Shown: positions 28,301-40,594 of the stretch, in pieces
Layout: the number at the start of each line of letters is the position of its first letter
Numbering within the stretch: the first letter of the stretch is position 1
Assembly (NCBI GenBank): GCA_018697195.1
Contig: CM031858.1
Span: forward strand, 93,848,643 to 93,912,642
Direction: 5' to 3'
DNA length: 64,000 nucleotides
From: Certhia americana
Lineage: Eukaryota; Chordata; Aves; Passeriformes; Certhiidae
Notes under the pieces: generated by a model
Seen by the model: only the letters and a program-made list of their open reading frames with translations
What the model was told of the DNA's origin: nothing
Databases searched by the model: none
Translations under genes and position numbers: made by a program

Positions 28301-28801
28301 GGCTGCAGAACACCACCCCAATTCTCAAGGCTCATTGAGAAAGTAAAACTGCAGTTTCTTTAAGACTCAAAGGCTTCAGTCATGGTGGCTTTTAAACTGC
28401 TCCTTTCATAGGTATTTGCCAAAGAAGGACACAATATTGAGTAATTTTTCTAAATCTTTGGTAGACATCTTCTAAAATTTAGCCACCCTAACCATATAGA
28501 AAATTCTTAATTAGGAATGCTAGTCTAACTTTGAAATATGTTGACTGCTAACACATAGCTCTCAGTCTATAACAGTTCTCAGCATCTGCAGGTAATGGTG
28601 TTCTGTTTTAGTCTATATACAGTCTGACATTACTCAAACAAATTCTTGCTGAGACAATGCAAGTGCAAGAACCAAGAAGGTTCTTGAATCAGAACCTTCT
28701 CGGGAAGAAAAGTACCAAGAACTTGTGTCATTCTGCTCATAAAAACAGGGTAAGCATTGTGTTGTTATTCTTAAGGACTTACACATAATAAAAGGTTTTG
28801 T

Positions 28802-28840
28802 AGAGTTTCTAATCTGGCCCAAAATACAGCAATCTCCTAT
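28802..28840. repeat. Short dispersed repeat, copy 1
   Basis: AGAGTTTCTAATCTGGCCC (28802-28820) recurs exactly at 30779-30797, and both are followed by related AAATAC and ATCTCCT segments. Family unknown. Confidence 0.5.
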
Positions 28841-30778
28841 GTCTTTATAATCAAGACTTGATTCCAAGACTGAAATGAAACTGTTATCATCTGAAATTCA
28901 CTGATGGTCCATTCATGAAAAATTTCAAATGAGTTCTTAATAAGGTCTAGATTATGTTTCCTCTGCATGTACGCCTCGATATCATTAATCTCGCACCGGC
29001 AATCTCCACTGTCTCAATGATGGCTCCTCATTATAACATTTGCCATTTGCCATTTTCAATTCTTGAAAGCAAATAGCTGTTCTTTCATCTTAATTCAATA
29101 GTGTTCCATGAATTTTAATTAAATCCTTCTCTGAGTTTGCATGACGTTGGTCTGGTTACCTATTATGAGGCTATCGCACACAAACTATAGTTTTCCTAAT
29201 AAGTCTAATCCATTGGCCAACAAGGTCAATTGCTCCTCATTAAGAGTAATAAATGGCAATTCTAGTATAAAAGTACATATGAAATACTCTGCAAATTCTG
29301 TTCTCCTTCCATTGCTTTTCTCTGATTTGCATAAAGGAACATTTCATGCTTGACTCAAGCAATTTTTTCATGGACAGTTAATTAAAAAAAAAAATCAAGA
29401 TTAATTTTCCTGTGTCATTTGTTTTCATACTGTCTTTTATTCAGGTAGTATTCTTTACAGTGTCCCAAACACCAGGTGTGAAATAGTGTGTGGAGTATTT
29501 AAAAAGAATATGACATTTTTCTTTTCTCCCTGCAAAAGGAAGCAAACAAAAGACAAAATGATACTGGCCTTGAAAATGTGGGCACATTGCTGCTGAACAT
29601 ACACACTTGCTTTCATCGTTGAGTGTTTCCAGGAGCTGGCATCCATTAGCAGCAGTTACAAGGGAACAAATCTAGAATTTCTACAAACCAAGAATGATTT
29701 CTACATTACATATCAAGGATGTCTACACTTCTAGCTACCAAAGCTGTTCACTGATTCTAGTGTTTTTTTACAGAACTTTAATTTGTCTATGTAATTGAGC
29801 ATACTGGCATCTGCTTACATACGAAAATCCTGGAACAATAGGGGAAACTACAAACTGAACAGTAGGGAGATGTTCAACACATTGAGAGAGAGGATGTAGC
29901 TGCCATGCCATATAACACAGCTGTACAAGGGCAGTAATTTCTTCAATTATTTTCCCCATATACTGCATGGCAATGCACACTCTGTAATTGTGAGTGTCCT
30001 CATTCCTTCCAGACATTGAGGCCTCAACAGGGTAAGCATGCATAACTGTGTGTAGAAACACACATATCTATAAAAATGCATAATTTTTGTATGCACATCT
30101 GTATGCAAACGTGTAAATACATGACCCACTGCCCAAAGGGTAATTATTCTAGCTCAAACATACATATAATATGAAAAATGCAAGATTTGGGTTCTAATCT
30201 CATTACCATAATTTATTCATCTGCCTTCTAAGGGTGTGATCAGATGAGATTTTTTGATCTAATTTTCCCCAAATTTTTATGCAAGAGAAGAAAGAGATGA
30301 CCTTCCAAAATCTGAAACTGAGTGTTGTCTCCTCAAGTTGTTAAATACTGGTTTCCTTTTTCATGCTTTTTACCAAAGTTACCATTCAAAAGTACACAAA
30401 TATAAAGTATCAAACTCATTTAGTATCTTCTTCATATTTCCAAGAAAAGAAGTGGTACCTTTTGCCAGTGAAGAAGTGTGAGGAAAGAGATGATTCAAAG
30501 CAGTATTTTATATATCCTTAATATAAAATTCCCAGACTCTGAATTGCTCATAATGCTGATACTCCACCTCTTCATTTCCTCTGCAAACCTTCCTTCCTTC
30601 TGTGACCTTTTCTAACTCACACTCCAGCATTTTATCCTCGCAGTAGTCTTCACACATTCAATAGAGACTAATGTTGTAAACGTCTCACTTTGCACTGTAA
30701 GGAATTGGGAAGCTAGGATGTACATTTAATACAGTGGATATATTTATGCAAATAGTAACTGTTTATTCATGAGAACAT

Positions 30779-30830
30779 AGAGTTTCTAATCTGGCCCCAA
30801 ATACTTCTCTAAGATCTCCTCCATCTTTGG
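30779..30830. repeat. Short dispersed repeat, copy 2
   Basis: Partner of the block at 28802, same orientation, about 2 kb away. A poly-A tract follows at 30847-30868. Confidence 0.5.
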
Positions 30831-30846
30831 AGATGAACAGCAAGAC

Positions 30847-30868
30847 AAAAAAAAAAAAAAAAAAAAAA
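30847..30868. repeat. Poly-A tract
   Basis: A run of about 22 A bases just left of the CpG island flank. Confidence 0.9.
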
Positions 30869-31622
30869 GATTTACATAATGAGAAATTGGGTGTGTATCT
30901 AGCTCAATAAGTCTCTGTTTATAGAGGTTTAAACATGGTGCAGGTGCAACAGATACAGTAATCATCAATGAACTTTTCAAATAAAAAGATATACAAATTT
31001 ACTTTGTACTTTTGCATTTTTGAACTAAATGGAAACACTGCCTAAAGTATTCATCCAAGTGAACTGCCCCCGAATGCTGGATGAAAGTTAAAGGCCGTTT
31101 CTCATCCCCCTGAACTCCGAGCAGCCCGACTCCCGCGGGTCGTGCTCTGGAACTTCATCCCACGAAGGTGGCTGAAGTTTGCTGTGCCCAGCGCTAAGTT
31201 GACACCGGGTCCTGGGCTCCAGGATGCCCATCGGACAGCGTGGGTTTCCCGCTGGAACAGCGAGACGTGCCGTGGGTCTCGGACCAGACAGAGCACGGCG
31301 ATTCCCGGTTCCTGTTGCGGATGCGTGACTTTGAGCCTAAAACTGCAGGTCCCTTTGCCTCCCCCTCCCGCCGTGCCCCGGGAATCAGACTGATCAGGAT
31401 CCCAGTAAGCCCAGCTACGGGAGGAAGTTCCCGGCGCACGGCAGCCGGGCCCGGGAGGTCAGCCAGCCCCGGGCGAGCAGGGCAGGCAGGCAGGTTGCCG
31501 CCGCTCGCCTCGCTGAGGCCGTGGCCAAACGCAGCTCCCAGTGTCCCAGAGCCGCTCCATCCCTTTCTCAGCCGGGGTCCCGCGGGGATAACGGGCCCCC
31601 ATCCCTCCTTCGCCCCCGGGGT

Positions 31623-31650
31623 CCCTGCCCTTCCCTGCCCTTCCCTGCCC
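31623..31650. repeat. 10-base tandem repeat in the CpG island
   Basis: The unit TTCCCTGCCC occurs about 2.8 times in perfect tandem. Confidence 0.85.
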
Positions 31651-32056
31651 GCCTCCGCTGGCGACAGCTCTCGCCCGCTGCTCCTTTCCCGGCTGCCGGC
31701 GGCTGCCGAGGGAGAGGCGGGCGGGCACCGGGGCGCGGCTGCTGGGCGCGCCTCCCGCGCAGGTACCGGTAGACAGCCGCCGGGCTTCCAAGGGGAGGGC
31801 TGGGGTCAGGAAAGAGCAAGGGAGCAAGGCACAGGGCGCCGACACCGAGCGGGGGCAGCTCCCGGCTCTCCCGCCGGAGGAGGCGCGGCTGTGTGCGGCG
31901 GGAGGGACCCACGCGCGCTCCTGAGCTCAGAGCGGAGCGGAGCGGAGGTTCCCTCTTCCTGCTCCATCCCTGCCTCTCCCCTCACCTGGCCGCCGCTCCC
32001 GGTGGGCGGAGGGTGCGTGTGCCCGCTGCCCCCTCGCACCTTGGCTTTCCCCGCCC

Positions 32057-32068
32057 GCTGCATGCAGC
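32057..32068. promoter_or_regulatory. Perfect 12-base palindrome in the CpG island
   Basis: GCTGCATGCAGC is perfectly self-complementary and lies close to the presumed start region. It could be a dimeric factor site, but no factor is assigned. Confidence 0.3.
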
Positions 32069-32126
32069 GCCCGGAGCGCCGCAGCCCAGGAGGATACGCC
32101 GGGTGCGTTAGGATTTATTAATCTTT

Positions 32127-32163
32127 GTTATTATTATTATTATTGTTATTATTAATATTATTT
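32127..32163. repeat. (TTA)n-like trinucleotide tract inside the CpG island
   Basis: TTA/ATT units with a few interruptions, then a T-run, lie in the middle of otherwise very GC-rich promoter sequence. A tract of this type may vary in length between individuals. Confidence 0.85.
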
Positions 32164-33553
32164 TTTCTCTCCGGGAGGCTTCGTGGAGGGGAGGGGAGCG
32201 GGGCAGCGGGGCCTCCCCCCCACCGGTGGCTCCAGGGCTGTGCCCGCCCCGCAGGCTGCGCTCCGCTCCTCCGTGTTTGTTGTTGTTGTGCTCCGGGAAA
32301 GGAGGCGGCAGAGCGAGCGGCTCCCCCAGGGCGGCGGAGGGCGGCCAGCCTTTCGGCTTGTTCCTCCTCTTCTTCGCCGTGTGAGCCCACGTCCCGTCCT
32401 CCTCGGCGGGCAGGCACGGGGGTCTCGGCGGAGGACGTGCGGCGCTGCGGGACACCTGGGGCAGGTGGCAGCGGTAGGTGGCCCCGGGCGCCCTCCGGGG
32501 AGGGATGCCGCCTGCGGGACAGGTACCTGCGGAGCGGGCGAGCGGTGCTGGGAAGGGCGGGGAGGGCAAGCGCTGCTGCCCGGCCCCCGCAGGTCCGCGG
32601 GGGGCGCGGGGCTCCCCCTCCGCCGGGGCGGCCGTGCCTTACATAACCGGGCGGGAGGCCCGGAGACCGTACCGTGCCTTCCGGTTTCACATCGCGGCCG
32701 TGCACAGAGCCTTACACCCAAACGGACAACTTCTCCTTTTTTTGTTTTGTTTTGGTTGGTTGACTTTTTCCCCCCCACACTTCACGGGGCCAAGGCGCAG
32801 GACAGGCGCTGGTGGAGAGCTGAGGCGCGGGGCAGGTGCTGTCCTCGCCGCCATCCCACCGCTGCCCCCTGCGCGGCTGGGCACTCACGGGCTATTGCAG
32901 GGATTTCCTTAAGTTTCCGTGGGGAAGGTGTGCACGGGGCTGCGGTGCCGCTGGGACACTCCTGTCAAGCGCCCGGGACCCGCCACCTTCTCCACCCTCA
33001 CCTGCTCGGCGGGGCTGGAAGTTGCCGTGCTGCTGATGCGTGCCACCGGCGGTGCGGGGGCTGTGCGCTCGCTGGGGAGGGTTTGGCGGTGTTTGAGGTA
33101 ACTGTGTCTCTGTCTGTGATGAGCTGCGGCGATAGCAAAGGCTGTACTTTTAGTGCCTTTGCACGCCTGTGGGGACTTTTTAAAAAATCGCTGCATGGTT
33201 TGCCTTGGGAAGTATGTAAACATGCATTTTTTTGTAATTTTAAGTAGGTCGATCCTGATAGTATTTCCTCTGTGCATGGCCTTTGCCCTTCAGTATGCTG
33301 TGTTTGAAGTAAAGTTGATTGAAATAATATGAAGACACTGGGAAAATAACGAATTCTTGTGGAGAAACTGAAGTTTTCCCCCTCTTCAGTGGAACAAGGA
33401 TTGAGTCTCAGGTGGTCAGGAGTGATAACATGTATGTTGCACTGTTTTATTTCTGTTATATATTCACTAATCATTTTTAAAGAGCTGAGACTAATATAAT
33501 TTTGTTGGTGTGGAGTACTGCCAGTTCACGGATACTAACAAGTTAACCTGTAG

Positions 33554-33630
33554 ATTGTGCGTGATTGTGAATAAAGACTTGAAATATCTGGCTGGAAGGA
33601 TGATGAAGCGCTTGCTCCTTGTCAGTCAAG
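33554..33630 (+). other. Candidate alternative 5' exon
   Basis: A 77-base segment is preceded by a textbook branch-point sequence (TACTAAC at 33535-33541) and an acceptor ending CTGTAG at 33553. It is followed by a strong donor (CAAG then GTAAAT at 33631). The pyrimidine tract between branch point and acceptor is weak, which argues against efficient use. An ATG at 33600 opens a short frame (MMKRLLLVSQ) running into the donor, but it would leave the donor in a partial codon and need not be translated. The segment lies about 0.5 kb past the CpG island, so an alternative untranslated exon is the more likely reading if it is used at all. Confidence 0.22.
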
Positions 33631-36600
33631 GTAAATAATAACAGAGAAAGAGAACAGTCTTGGTTTATGTTAATGATTTGATTACTCTTGGCAGTCAAGT
33701 AGGAAACAGTTCTCTAAAATCTTTAAATGGCCTTAGAGCAGTTAGTAATAACTGGTATGATCCATCAAAGCTCTTGAGCGTCATGGATTGGGGGTTACAT
33801 CGACTCTGTCTGTCATGGATTGCATTCTGAGTAATTCGAAAGAGCACCAATGGAACATTACAAACGCCGTCCCAGGCTATACCCAAGTTTCTACTGGTAG
33901 GAGCCTAGAGAGGACCAGGAAAGGAAAAGCTTGCATTGATGCTTCCCTGGAATACTCTCTCCAGGCAGCTGTGGCTCAAACACTCCCATGGGTAGAAGAG
34001 TTACCTTTGTTCTTGACCTACGCAAAGTTTGTTGTTCTTTCTTTGATCTTATGCAATGTTTTTTTCAGTCTCTGAGGAAATAGGTAACCAGATGAAGCAT
34101 TCTACAGACATTATTAATCACTGATAAGATGGTCAGAGGGCAAGTTCTTGTTTGCAAAGGCCCATGCACAGGAGTTTTATTGAGGGGTATTAATTTTCCA
34201 AGTGGTGTTCATGCATTAGGCTCTGAGATAACACATTTAAAATAAAGCTTGATATTCATAATGGAAAGAAAAAGGCAAAGAGTGGTGTCTTAATGAAATG
34301 AATTCAAATTAATTTTCACTGAGTTGGGAGGAAGCCATGAATACAACATATAGTCAGCTTCACTGAGTTTGTAAATAAAGAATTAAGAACAGAAATTGAG
34401 TTTATGCCATTCTGAACAGCTGAATAAGCCTCTATTTCAAAGCCTCTGTTCTATCACAAACGAAGTAAATATAATAAATAAGGTAGTGGATGTTACAGTC
34501 ACTGTTGTGGTGATAAATTTTAGCTCACCGCAGACTTTTAATGATAGAAATTGGAGCATGTTACTTCAAAATAGTTTCATATTTATAGTTGCTTAATTTT
34601 GTGCATTTATGAAAAATTTCATGGCAGAATTGTTGTTACATCGGGATTTGTTTGTCATGATGCCAGCTCCCATATGGCACCTAGAGCCTTACATCTTCAA
34701 TTCTGGAAATCATCAACTCAGAGTATCTTGCAAATGTAGAGCAGGATTATACCTGTTTTTAAGGCTTGAGAATGATGATATTGGTCGTGAATTGATAGCA
34801 TAACTGGGACATGCATCCAGTTCTTTTCAGTTCTGAAAATTTGAGAAGATGAGTGTTAGTGGTGTGTTAGATTATAAGTGAAGGTACATGGAGAGGTAAT
34901 GGTCAGATGAGACAAGAGAACAACCTGAGTGAGTGTCCCTACTGTTGTGTATCCAGAAATTTCTTGGTTTTTTCATGAGGGTTTGTTCAGTACTCGATAG
35001 AAATTACCCATACGGTTGAAAAAGCCACTTTGGTTTTAATTCCATCAAATAGAACATGTAATTTAGGCTCTAATTGCTCTGCTGCACGATCTTAGTGGCG
35101 GAAGAAATGCATTATAAAGTGTTGAGAGAAGGCCAAATAAGCTGAAATACTCATCTCATACTTACTTGAAGCTGAGTTCAGAAGTTGTTCAGTGTTGAAA
35201 TGTTGCTGTTTTCTGTTAGCTTCTTACCTGTCAGGAGGGAAAGCTGTGAAAATACATCGGTGCTAATCTATAAGAACCTTGTCCATTTGGCTCAAACTTC
35301 TACTTGCCAGAACTAAATTAATTTAATTTACATGAGAACATAACGAGTCAGCATTGTTATTAGACTAATATGGATGAAATCTAGTATTTTTTGGCTAAAA
35401 CACTCAAAACATAACCAGTGTTTAATGATGAGAAGGCTGGAAAGTTTGCAGTCTAAGACTCTGCTCTTGCATACAGGTTTAAATTATAAACTCTGCCACA
35501 GATTAAAGGACAGCAGAGTCTTCTGGATCACTGGTGAAGTGTTTTGTTCTGTGGTATTAATTACCTGAATAATTTTTCCTTCAGGCAAGACGTCTGGTTG
35601 AAACTGTTGGTTTTCTGTGTTTCCTGAGGTGAGGCTCTTTAAGGGACAGCAGTGGTGAAGAGCAGCAGGTCAGGAACTGCTCTTTTAAATACAGACAACT
35701 GATAATCTTTTAAAAACAGAAATTTTCAGGATTCCTTAAAATACCCTGTTGAAGACAGAAAGGTCCAGAATTGTTAGATTCCAAGAAAATCAGTGGGACA
35801 TTGTAATTTCCGAAGAAGCCTGAATTTATATGCATTAAAAAGAAAAGTTAGCAGCCAATGGAAGAAGAATCAGATAAAAGACATATGCTTTAGAGCTTGA
35901 CTGCTCAAATCAGTAGTACAACTGGAATTTCAGACAGATAACTCTAGGCTCCAGTACTTTATTTCCATATTTCTGGTGTTAATATCCATCTTCCAGGGTG
36001 TCCAGCCTTCTATACAGAGTGCTTGATTTGTACCTAATTAAATAATTGATATAAAATGAACAAGTTGGTCCCTGAGAGACCAATGCAGTTGCCCAAGGCA
36101 GTGGCTGGCTGCAGTGGAGATGACATGAGAGCTGTGTTACTGCAGCCTTCTGCTGTAGTTGTGGCTCTGGCTATGTTATCCTTCTGCAGGCAGGTTGTTC
36201 TCAGCCCAGGGAGACAACCTGTGTGTGCTGTGTTTGAGCTAAAGGAGCACAATATGCTGGTGCTGACTAAGCCCTATGTTAAGATGCTACAATTGGAACA
36301 CAGTTCTCTAAGGGTTTTACCAACTTAGAGAATTTAGACAAAATATTCTTAGTTATGCTAAGCCACGGTTGGGAAGAGTTGCACAAAACTTCATTGATGG
36401 ATTTCCCCCAGGGAGATAGTGATAATGCCTAATCTTACGTATTCAATGGCATTAAGTAAAGACTATGTCACAATCAGTTTTAGATTTTCTTTACTTAATA
36501 ATTTCATTCAGATGACTATGGATTTTCTATGTTTGTTTCTCTGGTTGTTTTCTTGTATTAGATGCACATAAAAAAATGTCTTCTTCAGTCCAATCACTGC

Positions 36601-38305
36601 AATTATCACATGTACTCCTATTTGAATCCCCATATCACGTGTACTTTGGGACACAGTAATAAATAATTTTTTATGTTAGTTATTTTTATGATTAACAATC
36701 TCATAAACTTTTTAAAGAGAAATTGTACTCATGTTTTCTTGCTTTGCCAGATGTTTTCAGAGTTTGGCCTTTGGCTTTTTTATAACACATTTCCCAGATG
36801 TTAGGGAAATGTATCAGTCACTCCCATCAGTTTTCTGCACCCTCATCTTCTTATTTGAGATATTTCCAGAGACTGACCCTTCTGTAAAAGGTTGATCATC
36901 CTGGGTTAAACTTTTCCTTGTAGAGATTGATACACAGCTTACTACTATTTTCTTTAAAGGATTCAGAATCGATTATTAACATTTATTAGTAGCCAAAGAA
37001 TTTCTAAATAGCAGACACTTAAACAGTTCCTGACAACAGTGTTCAGATTTTAATGTTTTTGGGCTTTCATATTCTGAAAGAAGCTTTATGCTTCTCAAAA
37101 TGCTCTGTTAAAAATAAGTAGAGAACTCTGGTTAATATGGAGTGAGATCATTCCTATGAGGCTTCTTGCATCAGTTGCACTAACTGTGAAATCCCAGTTC
37201 TGTTGCTTGAAATAGCTTTAAATCTTGGACATAACCCAGGAAAGCCCACACAAAAGGCACGTGAGAGAAAAACAAGGAATAACATGGAAATATTCAAGAC
37301 AGCATTTTTTTTTTTTTCCTTGTGTCCTGAAGTGATTTTGAAATAACTCAGTGAGGAAGTTGGTTTTCTAAATATTTACTTATATATTTCTTTTTATTTT
37401 ACCTTTTTTCTTTCCCTGGAGCTTTTGGAAGTCCTTTCAAAGGGGAGAAACAAGGAAATTAATAAATATGAAAAGACTGATCAAAACAGAGGGTTTTTTG
37501 GTTGGTTTTTTTTTTTTTTTTTAGTGTACAATGACTGAAGGTAAAATAGAGGGTTCTATTTTAGAACCTGTCATATCAATGGGCATATATTTTTTCTCCT
37601 AAGATTGGAAAAGTCCCAACATACAGCTGTCATATGTGTTGTTTTCAGTGCCCTGCCAGTTTTTTAGGTTTTTTTCTTTTCACTTAGAAATTGGTCTGTG
37701 ATAGTTTTCAGATTAGAAGACTGTTGTATTCTGGTTTTTCAAGGATTTTCTGGGGGAGACAGTGTACAGCTGCTTCACCTGTTCTGGGCATGGTCCTGCT
37801 GTAGTGTGGGGTGGTAGTAAAAGGTCAGTCATGAGGTTTGTTCATCTTTGGACTTAAGGTGTTAAAACTGCCGTAGTAAAATCATAGTTTCCAAGATAGC
37901 AATAGCCTTGGAGTCCTAAGGACAGTTGTCCTGTAATTTTTTGTTTATCATTGACTTTCCTAGATTTCCTTGATAGATTTCATATGGATAAACTGAAGTG
38001 AGGTAGGGTAGCTTCAGGCTGGTAGTGCTGGTTGGTTGGATTAAGTGGTAGACGTGGCCTTTGCTGTCTCCTCAGATCTTCTTCCTCATCAACCTAACAA
38101 TATCACTTTGTATCACTTTCACTTTGTACACACAGCTGGCCAAATCTCTCATTCCTCAGGCTGGGGTTAGAGCTTTGAAGACAAAGCTTAGATTTTAATT
38201 TTTTTTTAAATGCAGCAATTCTGCAGATCCCAGTAACAGCTGTTACTGTCCTCTGGCCTTCAAAGCTGTACCTATCCCTATATGTATCTAACATATAATA
38301 TATGT

Positions 38306-38310
<5 letters not shown>

Positions 38311-38342
<32 letters not shown>
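38311..38342. repeat. (TA)n microsatellite
   Basis: A second uninterrupted TA tract of about 16 units, inside the probable first intron. Confidence 0.93.
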
Positions 38343-38347
<5 letters not shown>

Positions 38348-39560
38348 TTAGAACTTTTGTTGGCTTCCTACAGTATCCACTCCCAGGAAGTATTCCTGCA
38401 GTTTGTGACAAATTCCTCAATTACCTAGACTTTCAGTTCATCTTGGAAAAGACTCATCAGCTTCTGGAGGTGGCAGTTCTATATCATCCACAATACCTCA
38501 TGGTTAATAGCAAAACATTGATTTATGATGTTGTCTAATGTATTATAATGCTTTTCAGTTATCCTTCTCCAACACTGCTGTTTCCTGGATGTCAGCATTG
38601 CTCTTCTGATTCTAAAATCATGAGTCCTTAGTTAAACTCTCTTGTCAGATCTTTTTAGTTCTCTGGATGAAAAGTAGTGTTGGAATATTATCTGACAGAA
38701 TTTAGTGTGATTAAAATAAACCACTATACTTGTCCCTTAGAGCATTAAGAAGGTACAGGAGAAATAATGGCAGATTTGTGCATATGCTGGGGTTTGTTTT
38801 TTGTGGAGGTTGGCTGTACCAGTTTGTGTCCAGAAAGGACCTGTTATACTGAAAATTATGACAGCAGTCTGAAACCAAATGAAGGAAAAAAACTGGCCTG
38901 TGTTTCCAGTAGTTCTGTGATATGGGATAAAATACTGATGAAACAACACAGAACAGTAACTCTAGGGATTGGTGTGTGCCTTGGAGCTTTATCCATAATG
39001 AATGGCATAATCATTGTAATAGGAAGCTTTTGGACTCCTACTGTGTTGCATTTGTAGTGTTTTGATAGCTCACACCATTCTAGAGAGCTAAGATTGGAGT
39101 AAAACTCACAATCCCATGAATTACTAAAATCCACTGTCAATTTACACGGTGATCCCATTTTAATTTGTCTCTTCAGTGAAATGGTCACTGAAAAATAGTC
39201 ATCAACTTGATTCCAGGCATTTTCATCTCTACATTGCTTAGCTTAAAAAAAAACCCTATAGTGCCTGGAAGGCTGACTAAATAACAGTAGCAAACTGTTT
39301 GGAAAGTGATTGCCCATTGTGGTTCATGTATTAACAAAATTTGTGATAGGAGTAGAACTTTTCCACATTTCTTAAGTCAGCCTTGGTGTTAACTCTCCTT
39401 TTATTTTTCTGAAAGTTGAAGGAAGATGGATTTTTTTTTTCATAGCTGTTTTTTACCTTAATATACATGCTCAAATAATTGGGACTGACTTAAAGGGGAA
39501 CAGTTGCAATTATCTTGTGCTTTGGCTCTTGTTGAGTCTTTTGCTATTAGATTCTTTCTG

Positions 39561-39630
39561 CAAATGTTGGAAGTTACTGTTTCCTCAATTGTTGTAATTT
39601 ACTGTTTCCTCAAATGTTGGAAATTACTGA
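39561..39630. repeat. 25-base imperfect tandem repeat
   Basis: Units start at 39561, 39586 and 39611 (CAAATGTTGGAAGTTACTGT and variants), giving about 2.8 copies. The middle copy differs at a few positions. Noncoding. Confidence 0.85.
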
Positions 39631-40594
39631 GGGAATTCTCACTGAAGTGCAGAGCTTCTTCAAATAGAAACTCCCTGACTTGTATTTTGTGTTATCTTTT
39701 ATCTGTACTATTACTTTGCCCTGACTTGTTCCTGGAAAAGAGATGCACATAAGTTTCTACACACCTTTCATCAGCATAGTCTGACTCAGTGCTGTTCACT
39801 GGAAGATAGGTAGTAACTTGGCTTCAGTTTTGTTCTTCAGAAAGATACTCTTGTCAAATGGGAAATAACCCACAAAAGGCTCACAGGGCATAATTGTTGC
39901 TTTAATGGAAATTTTAGTAGGTGCTTTTTAACTGAGTGCAGGGCTGTTGGTGTTGGAAAGCTAATCTTAAAATTTGGCCAATGTGTAGAGTGGGTTGTGA
40001 AATACTCCATTCTTCTCCTCCGGCAGTGGTAAAATACTTTATATGTGGTTTGGTGGCTGGGTTTGGGTTTTTTTTCTGGTTGGTTGTTTTTTCCGCCTTC
40101 TTTATTCTAACTCCTGAATGCCACAGCCTTCTTTATTAATGAAGAAACTGTAGGAAAATATTTGGTTCTAGCTGAAGGCTGAAATTATAGCCACGAGTAA
40201 TAATTTTTTGTGCCCCTGGGAAGAGTGAGAAAGAAATAATGGAAATTACTTTGCAACATAATTGGCATTTTATTATAAATGTCTTGCATGTTTCATCCAC
40301 GTGAGTAATATTTTGTCCATTAGGCCTTAGCTAGGCCCCAAACAGCATACAGCAACAACAAAAGTATGCTCCTTGTCTTAATGGAGTTATGTGGTAAAGC
40401 TCTGAGCAGCATCATATTCAGAATTCTTAACCGCAGTTTATATTCTGCCATTAGGGACTGTGCTTCTTTTCCCCTTACCTAATCCATATTTACAACTTCT
40501 CAGATCACAGCTGATGTTGTTCTGCTCCCGTTCATCTTGGTGAAAAGCCTGGCCTTGTCATTTTTATAATTTACTTTTAGGTAATGAAAATTTG

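Larger units (their letters stand above)
19358..31069. other. Noncoding, presumed intergenic upstream of the CpG island
   Basis: AT-rich sequence with A-runs and the pair of short repeats at 28,802 and 30,779. The longest frames are around 100 codons and look random. Conserved noncoding elements could be present but cannot be detected without alignment. Confidence 0.55.
31070..33110 (+). promoter_or_regulatory. CpG island promoter, probable transcription start region
   Basis: GC content jumps abruptly here and CpG dinucleotides are dense, whereas the flanks are AT-rich and CpG-poor. GC boxes (GGGCGG) are visible at 32004-32009, 32329-32334, 32339-32344, 32555-32560 and 32649-32654. There is no convincing TATA box, as expected for a housekeeping or developmental CpG-island promoter with dispersed starts. 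Possible first-exon donors are GCG/GTAGGT (exon end 32473), ACAG/GTACCT (exon end 32522) and GAG/GTAACT (exon end 33097); I cannot choose among them. The island is the only one in the window and lies upstream of the plus-strand start-codon exon at 56,541, so it is most likely that gene's promoter. A divergent minus-strand transcript is possible but unsupported. Long open frames through the island arise from lack of AT-rich stops and are not called genes. Confidence 0.85.

Noticed and set aside
31240..32121. 293-codon plus-strand open frame
   Set aside because: It lies in the CpG island where stop codons are rare. Overlapping frames are open on both strands, the text is Pro/Arg/Gly-rich without a domain, and it crosses presumed promoter sequence.
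32183..33247. 354-codon plus-strand open frame
   Set aside because: Same reason: a GC-rich, low-stop region with competing open frames (for example 32158-32778 and 32118-32705 on the minus strand) and no recognisable domain.
36056..36328. 90-codon frame in a slightly GC-richer patch
   Set aside because: Looked protein-like at first, but there are no good splice sites at its ends and no domain was recognised.
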